From NCBI RefSeq assembly GCF_006517275.1, contig NZ_CP041191.1, forward strand, positions 5,141,001 through 5,205,000: DNA of 64,000 nt, given 5' to 3'. The position numbers were made by a program, and so were the translations under genes. How positions within the stretch are numbered: position 1 is the first letter of the stretch; every line of letters begins with the position of its first letter. The notes below the pieces were generated by a model. That model ran no database searches, had not been told where the DNA came from, and saw nothing but the letters and a program-made list of their open reading frames with translations. This document shows, one piece after another, positions 60,380-64,000 of this stretch. This DNA is from Labrenzia sp. PHM005 (lineage in GTDB: Bacteria > Pseudomonadota > Alphaproteobacteria > Rhizobiales > Stappiaceae).

Positions 60380-62992
60380 CTATTCAGCCGGTTCCTGATT
60401 CTTTCCAGTTTTTGCGGCCGGTTTTCGAGCCGGGGCCTTTCGGCCCGATGATTTACGGGTTGCCGGTTTAGCAGCACTTTTGCGCGCAGCAGGTTTTGCA
60501 ACAGCTGCCTTCTGCGGTGCCGATGTAGCGGAAACCTGTTCCTCATTAGGTTTTGGAGCATCAAACGCAGGAAGGTCGGAAGCCACATCCTTGCCTTTGA
60601 CAAGCGGATCTTCCGTGACGTTGTCAGATACAGGCGGCAGACCTAAAACTTCCTGGAACCTTTGCATCATCTCCAAGGTGTGTGGTGTCATTTCTTCAAT
60701 CGCACCAGGCACATAGCGCACCACTTTGGAAGCAAGTTCGCGATCTTGCCTAGTTTTCAAGAGTTTCGGCAACGTCGAGACAGCCTTATCTCTGGCAAAC
60801 TCTACGATCAAAGACTGTTCCTGAAGAATGAAGCTGCGCGCATCCGGTGTCAGCGATTTAAAGGGCTCATCCTGGGTGAGCACCCGGGCAGAGCGTTCCA
60901 GCCGATCGCGGCGGACATTGCCCCGGCTGTCGGCCAGAAGTATCAGCATCCGGATCACCGCTTCGCAGAAACCACCCTCTTCAATGTGCATCAGGGCCGC
61001 CTGAACCGGCGGCAGGCTGCGCAGGTCTTCCTTGCGCTTCAAGGTCCGGCCCGGCTGATGCGTCCGGCCGAACCAGCGCATGTAGGGCGAACCCCAAATG
61101 GAGTAAAAGAAGTTTTCATACCAGGTGTCGCGCAGATCCCGGAACAGATCGAGCGACTGTTCGAACATGGCAGCACCAACACGCTCCAGCTCGGAAAACG
61201 GGTTGTCCTGTTCGGCCGGAGTGCGGTCTTCTTTGATCTTTTCGGCCATCTCCGGCAATCCGCTCAACATCGGATTGAGGCTCGACATCATCGTGCGCTG
61301 AGCTCGGAGCGGATGGGTTTTGCGGCGGAAGTCCGCGCTCTGTTCAGTTACGCCTGCCTGGACAAAGGGGCGCATACAGACATCATAAAATTCGGCCTGC
61401 TGCTCGGAGGTGCGGGCAACGGCAGCAAAGGGGATTTCATCATCCCGGCCATCGTCCAGCGCCTTCAGATCCTCCAGCGTGCGCTCGTGGAAACTGACCG
61501 TGAATTCCCGGTCCAAGAGCCCGCCCTCATAGTCATCAATGGACATTTCATAGAGACCGGGCGCCAGGGCTTCGATGGTCTTCAAGGTCGATGTGACTTC
61601 AGTATGTTCCTTTTTGGCGATCTTGGACGACACAAAGATGCCCAGGTGGCCGACCTGATCATGAACCATATAGATGATGCGCTGCCCGCGAATGGCGATC
61701 TCGCGCTCATCCGTGTAGGTGTCGATGATCCAGTTGAGCGCCTGTTGCGGCGGCGTGATGTTGTCGCCAAAGCTGGCAAAGGCGATGATCGGCGCGCGGA
61801 TCTCCTTGATGTCGATGTTGCGGCCCGGCTCCAGCTGCGCCTCGTTTTTGGCGAGCTTGTTGCCAACAAACAACTGTTCGACGATCCATTTCATTTCCGC
61901 TTCGTTCAAGAGGAAATAGCCGCCCCACCAGCGCTCGAACTCCAGGAACCGCTGCGGTTCAGTGTCGACCTTTGCGTAAAGGTCGTAGTACTTGCCAAAA
62001 TAATTCCGGGCCGGATTGAGCATCTCGAAATTTTGGACGATGTCGGCACCATCGAAGACACCGTGGCCGAGATCGGAGTAGAACATGGCATTCCAGGTTC
62101 CGCCCAAGACACCACCGTTGTAGCGCATTGGATTTTCACCAACCCGCCCGGCCCAGGTCGACACCGGGGCACCGTTCAAAATGACAGGCCCGGTCAGATC
62201 CGGGCTGGTCGCGGCAAGCAAAAGGGTGGCCCAGCCGCCCTGGCAGTTGCCTGTAACAACCGGTTTGGGTGCTTCGGGGTGTTCTTCCATCACCTTGCGG
62301 ACAAAGGTGGCCTCCGCATGGGTGACATCGGCCAGTGTCTGGCCTTTTTCCGGCATTCGGCGGAAAGCGACAAAGTAGACCGGGTGGCCATCATGCAAGG
62401 CAACACCAACTTGGCTGTCTGGCTTAAATCCGCCGATACCAGCCCCATGGCCAGCGCGCGGATCAATGATGATATAGGGCCGCTTCCAGGGTTTCATCTC
62501 CCGGTGCCCGGCATCTTTCGGCGGTTTGATCCGAAGCAGCATGTAATTGCAGGGCCGTGGCAGATCGGCCCCGTCCATGACAACGTCATAATCATAGATA
62601 AGCACCGGCGGGCAACCGGCTTCTTCGTGCTCCAGGAAGATATCGCCGCGCTGGCGCAGGACATCCATGGTCAGGACTGAGCGCTGCACGGCATCTTTCC
62701 AATAGGACTGCCAAGCATCAAACAAGCTGCCATCCTGTTGCGCTTTGGTAAGGTCCCCCACAGCCTTGCCCATATCGGCAAGCCCCAACTGCCAGCGGCC
62801 TTTATGGTCCGCTGAGATCTTTTCGAAGTGTTTTGTCAGCCCCCGGCCCATCAGGTCAGCCAGGTTGGAGAGTTCCGTCCCTTGCGCCTGGAGCGCTGTG
62901 AACCGTTCAGACGGTGTCCAGGCGGTGGCATCGTTCAGGGAATTCAAGAACTCATTCTGACCTTTTTCAAGCGCGTCAAAAATGTCCTTCAT
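60380..62992 (-). CDS. DUF3141 domain protein (PhaC-like alpha/beta hydrolase)
   Basis: 870 residues from ATG 62992, with AGGAGGTCCTG before it. The DUF3141 core is an alpha/beta hydrolase-like fold (GYFLLNEAEMKWI region; VTGNCQGGWATLLLA is a nucleophile-elbow-like GxCxGG where PHA synthases have the catalytic Cys). The N-terminal 60 residues are helical and phasin-like. The last 65 are a Lys/Ala/Pro-rich tail (AKPAARKSAAKPATRKSS...) that resembles PhaF-type histone-like tails. It is downstream of fabI. Possibly linked to polyhydroxyalkanoate or acyl-CoA metabolism. Confidence 0.85.
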   Translation of the reverse strand: MKDIFDALEKGQNEFLNSLNDATAWTPSERFTALQAQGTELSNLADLMGRGLTKHFEKISADHKGRWQLGLADMGKAVGDLTKAQQDGSLFDAWQSYWKDAVQRSVLTMDVLRQRGDIFLEHEEAGCPPVLIYDYDVVMDGADLPRPCNYMLLRIKPPKDAGHREMKPWKRPYIIIDPRAGHGAGIGGFKPDSQVGVALHDGHPVYFVAFRRMPEKGQTLADVTHAEATFVRKVMEEHPEAPKPVVTGNCQGGWATLLLAATSPDLTGPVILNGAPVSTWAGRVGENPMRYNGGVLGGTWNAMFYSDLGHGVFDGADIVQNFEMLNPARNYFGKYYDLYAKVDTEPQRFLEFERWWGGYFLLNEAEMKWIVEQLFVGNKLAKNEAQLEPGRNIDIKEIRAPIIAFASFGDNITPPQQALNWIIDTYTDEREIAIRGQRIIYMVHDQVGHLGIFVSSKIAKKEHTEVTSTLKTIEALAPGLYEMSIDDYEGGLLDREFTVSFHERTLEDLKALDDGRDDEIPFAAVARTSEQQAEFYDVCMRPFVQAGVTEQSADFRRKTHPLRAQRTMMSSLNPMLSGLPEMAEKIKEDRTPAEQDNPFSELERVGAAMFEQSLDLFRDLRDTWYENFFYSIWGSPYMRWFGRTHQPGRTLKRKEDLRSLPPVQAALMHIEEGGFCEAVIRMLILLADSRGNVRRDRLERSARVLTQDEPFKSLTPDARSFILQEQSLIVEFARDKAVSTLPKLLKTRQDRELASKVVRYVPGAIEEMTPHTLEMMQRFQEVLGLPPVSDNVTEDPLVKGKDVASDLPAFDAPKPNEEQVSATSAPQKAAVAKPAARKSAAKPATRKSSGRKAPARKPAAKTGKNQEPAE

Positions 62993-63004
62993 CAGGACCT
63001 CCTG

Positions 63005-63766
63005 TCAAAGAATGCTGTAGCCGCCGTCGATGGGATGAACACCGCCGGTGACATTGAAAGCTTCGCGGCTCGCCAGAAAAGCGGCATAGGCACCGGTGTC
63101 TTCGATGGTTGCAAGCTGGTGCGTGGGGGCCCGCTCGGCGGCATCGTTCAAAAGCTCATCGAACTCTGCGATGCCGGAGGCAGCCCGTGTTTTCAGCGGC
63201 CCGGGCGACAGCGCATGGACGGAAATACCGCGCGGTCCGAGTTCCGAAGCCGCATAGCGGACCGCCGCTTCAAGCGCCGCCTTGACCGGACCCATGACCC
63301 CGTAATTGTCGACCACTTTCTGTGCGCCCATGAAGGACACTGTCATGCAGGTTCCACCGTGCGGCATGAGGGGTTCGGCCCGCCGGATCAGGCGCAGGAA
63401 CGAATGAACGGATATATCCATTGCCAGTCCAAAGCCTTCAGCTGAACAATCGATCACCCGGCCGTGCAGATCTTCCTTTTTGGAAAAGGCGATGGAATGC
63501 AGCAACGTATCGAGCCGCCCCCACTTGTCTTGAATGGCGCCGAACAGAGCATCGAGCTGGTCTTCATCGCGAACATCCAGCGGCAGAATAATTTCCGCAC
63601 CGAGCTCTTCTGCCAGCGGGCGGACATAGGGCTCCGCTTTTTCGTTCAAGTATGTGACGGCAAGGTCGGCACCTTGTGCCCGGAAGGCCTTGGCACATCC
63701 ATAAGCGATGGATTGATCATTGGCGACGCCGACAACCAGCGCCTTTTGACCGGATAAATCGAACAC
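63005..63766 (-). CDS. fabI: Enoyl-ACP reductase FabI
   Basis: 253 residues from a GTG at 63766. It is an SDR with the FabI-type active site: YxxxMxxxK (NYGVMGPVKAALEA), VVGVANDQSIAYGCA near the N-terminus and the AxxPGPxxTRAASGI loop. It reduces the trans-2-enoyl-ACP double bond with NADH, and is the triclosan target class. It precedes the DUF3141 gene by 12 bases on the same strand. In related genomes this DUF3141 and fabI block also holds phosphate acetyltransferase and acetate kinase genes; here they are absent from the window. Confidence 0.93.
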   Translation of the reverse strand: MFDLSGQKALVVGVANDQSIAYGCAKAFRAQGADLAVTYLNEKAEPYVRPLAEELGAEIILPLDVRDEDQLDALFGAIQDKWGRLDTLLHSIAFSKKEDLHGRVIDCSAEGFGLAMDISVHSFLRLIRRAEPLMPHGGTCMTVSFMGAQKVVDNYGVMGPVKAALEAAVRYAASELGPRGISVHALSPGPLKTRAASGIAEFDELLNDAAERAPTHQLATIEDTGAYAAFLASREAFNVTGGVHPIDGGYSIL

Positions 63767-64000
63767 GGGTGCACTGCTCCCATCAAGTGATTGCCAACCG
63801 GACCACCAACTGGCCGGGACCGAATGACCACGGGTCTTTTACGTGGCCGCTCCTCACCTTATCGCACTGCAGCATAAACTTTGTGACGAGGCAATGAATT
63901 TCAAGGCCTGTCCGGGTTTTTGCGGACGGACATGCCGTACAAAATCTCCGCTTGGAAATATCAAATCAAAAGCTACTCAGGACTAGGCACTTCTATTCAA
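63767..64000. other. Upstream region of fabI, no gene seen
   Basis: This is 234 bases with no convincing ORF on either strand. It should hold the fabI promoter. A GGGAG lies about 10 bases before the GTG start. Confidence 0.4.

Noticed and set aside
1..64000. CRISPR arrays, tRNA or rRNA genes, transposases or integrases
   Set aside because: None was seen. The only repeats are the scattered REP-like palindromes.

Overview
The window looks like chromosome from a marine alphaproteobacterium of the Hyphomicrobiales, most like the Roseibium/Labrenzia (Stappiaceae) group. This is an inference from the gene set: a BA14K-type protein, a ScfR-like XRE/pseudo-peptidase regulator, DUF3141 beside fabI, many peptide and NMT1-type ABC systems, and a GC-rich, densely packed sequence with REP-like intergenic palindromes. 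No rRNA, tRNA, CRISPR array, transposase or integrase was found. It is ordinary chromosomal metabolism with several accessory cassettes.

Layout. 1-1330 (minus): a cobalamin riboswitch leads into two tiny chained ORFs, then the ATPase and the first codons of the permease of a Zn/Mn-type metal ABC transporter; cobalt uptake is the natural reading. 1675-7744: a TetR regulator is divergent from a tightly coupled run (flavin monooxygenase, SBF transporter, two SDR oxidoreductases, FadL-like porin), which looks like uptake and oxidation of one hydrophobic compound. 7799-9684: a LuxR-type HTH mini-protein is divergent from a ScfR-like regulator. 9808-17331 (minus): a homogentisate (tyrosine) catabolic run of hmgA, an MBL hydrolase, a fumarylacetoacetase-family hydrolase, an OXA-type class D beta-lactamase, a second MBL protein, a FAD monooxygenase and DUF2783. 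REP-like palindromes separate its blocks. 17506-29883: mixed genes, including a ThDP enzyme, a DUF5648 protein, two GFA proteins, an AHL-lactonase-like MBL, a LysE/LysR pair, a DM13 protein, a HerA-like ATPase, a solute-binding protein, a ChrR-type double cupin and a nitroreductase.

30101-40780: a DHA2-type MFS exporter, a hemolysin III protein, an L,D-transpeptidase, then a peptide utilisation block (membrane dipeptidase, GntR regulator and an oppA-B-C-DF operon with a stable palindrome after oppA). 40997-46362: a BA14K protein, an ABC-F ATPase and an unusual pair, a 702-aa protein built on a tandem duplication of about 260 residues plus a 102-aa membrane mini-protein; its function is unknown and it is the best candidate here for an undescribed system. 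46653-53545: a solute-binding protein, an XRE-cupin/GNAT pair, a periplasmic rhodanese under an AT-rich palindrome, a lone fabF and a MarR gene that share a TGTGTA-n2-TACACA-type site, an HdeD-like protein and a gamma-butyrobetaine-hydroxylase-like dioxygenase. 53556-64000: an RsuA/RsmC-like rRNA modification pair, a GDYXXLXY/DUF2157 pair, an NMT1-type ABC importer, and DUF3141 with fabI.

All functional names rest on motif and family recognition by eye; no database search was run.
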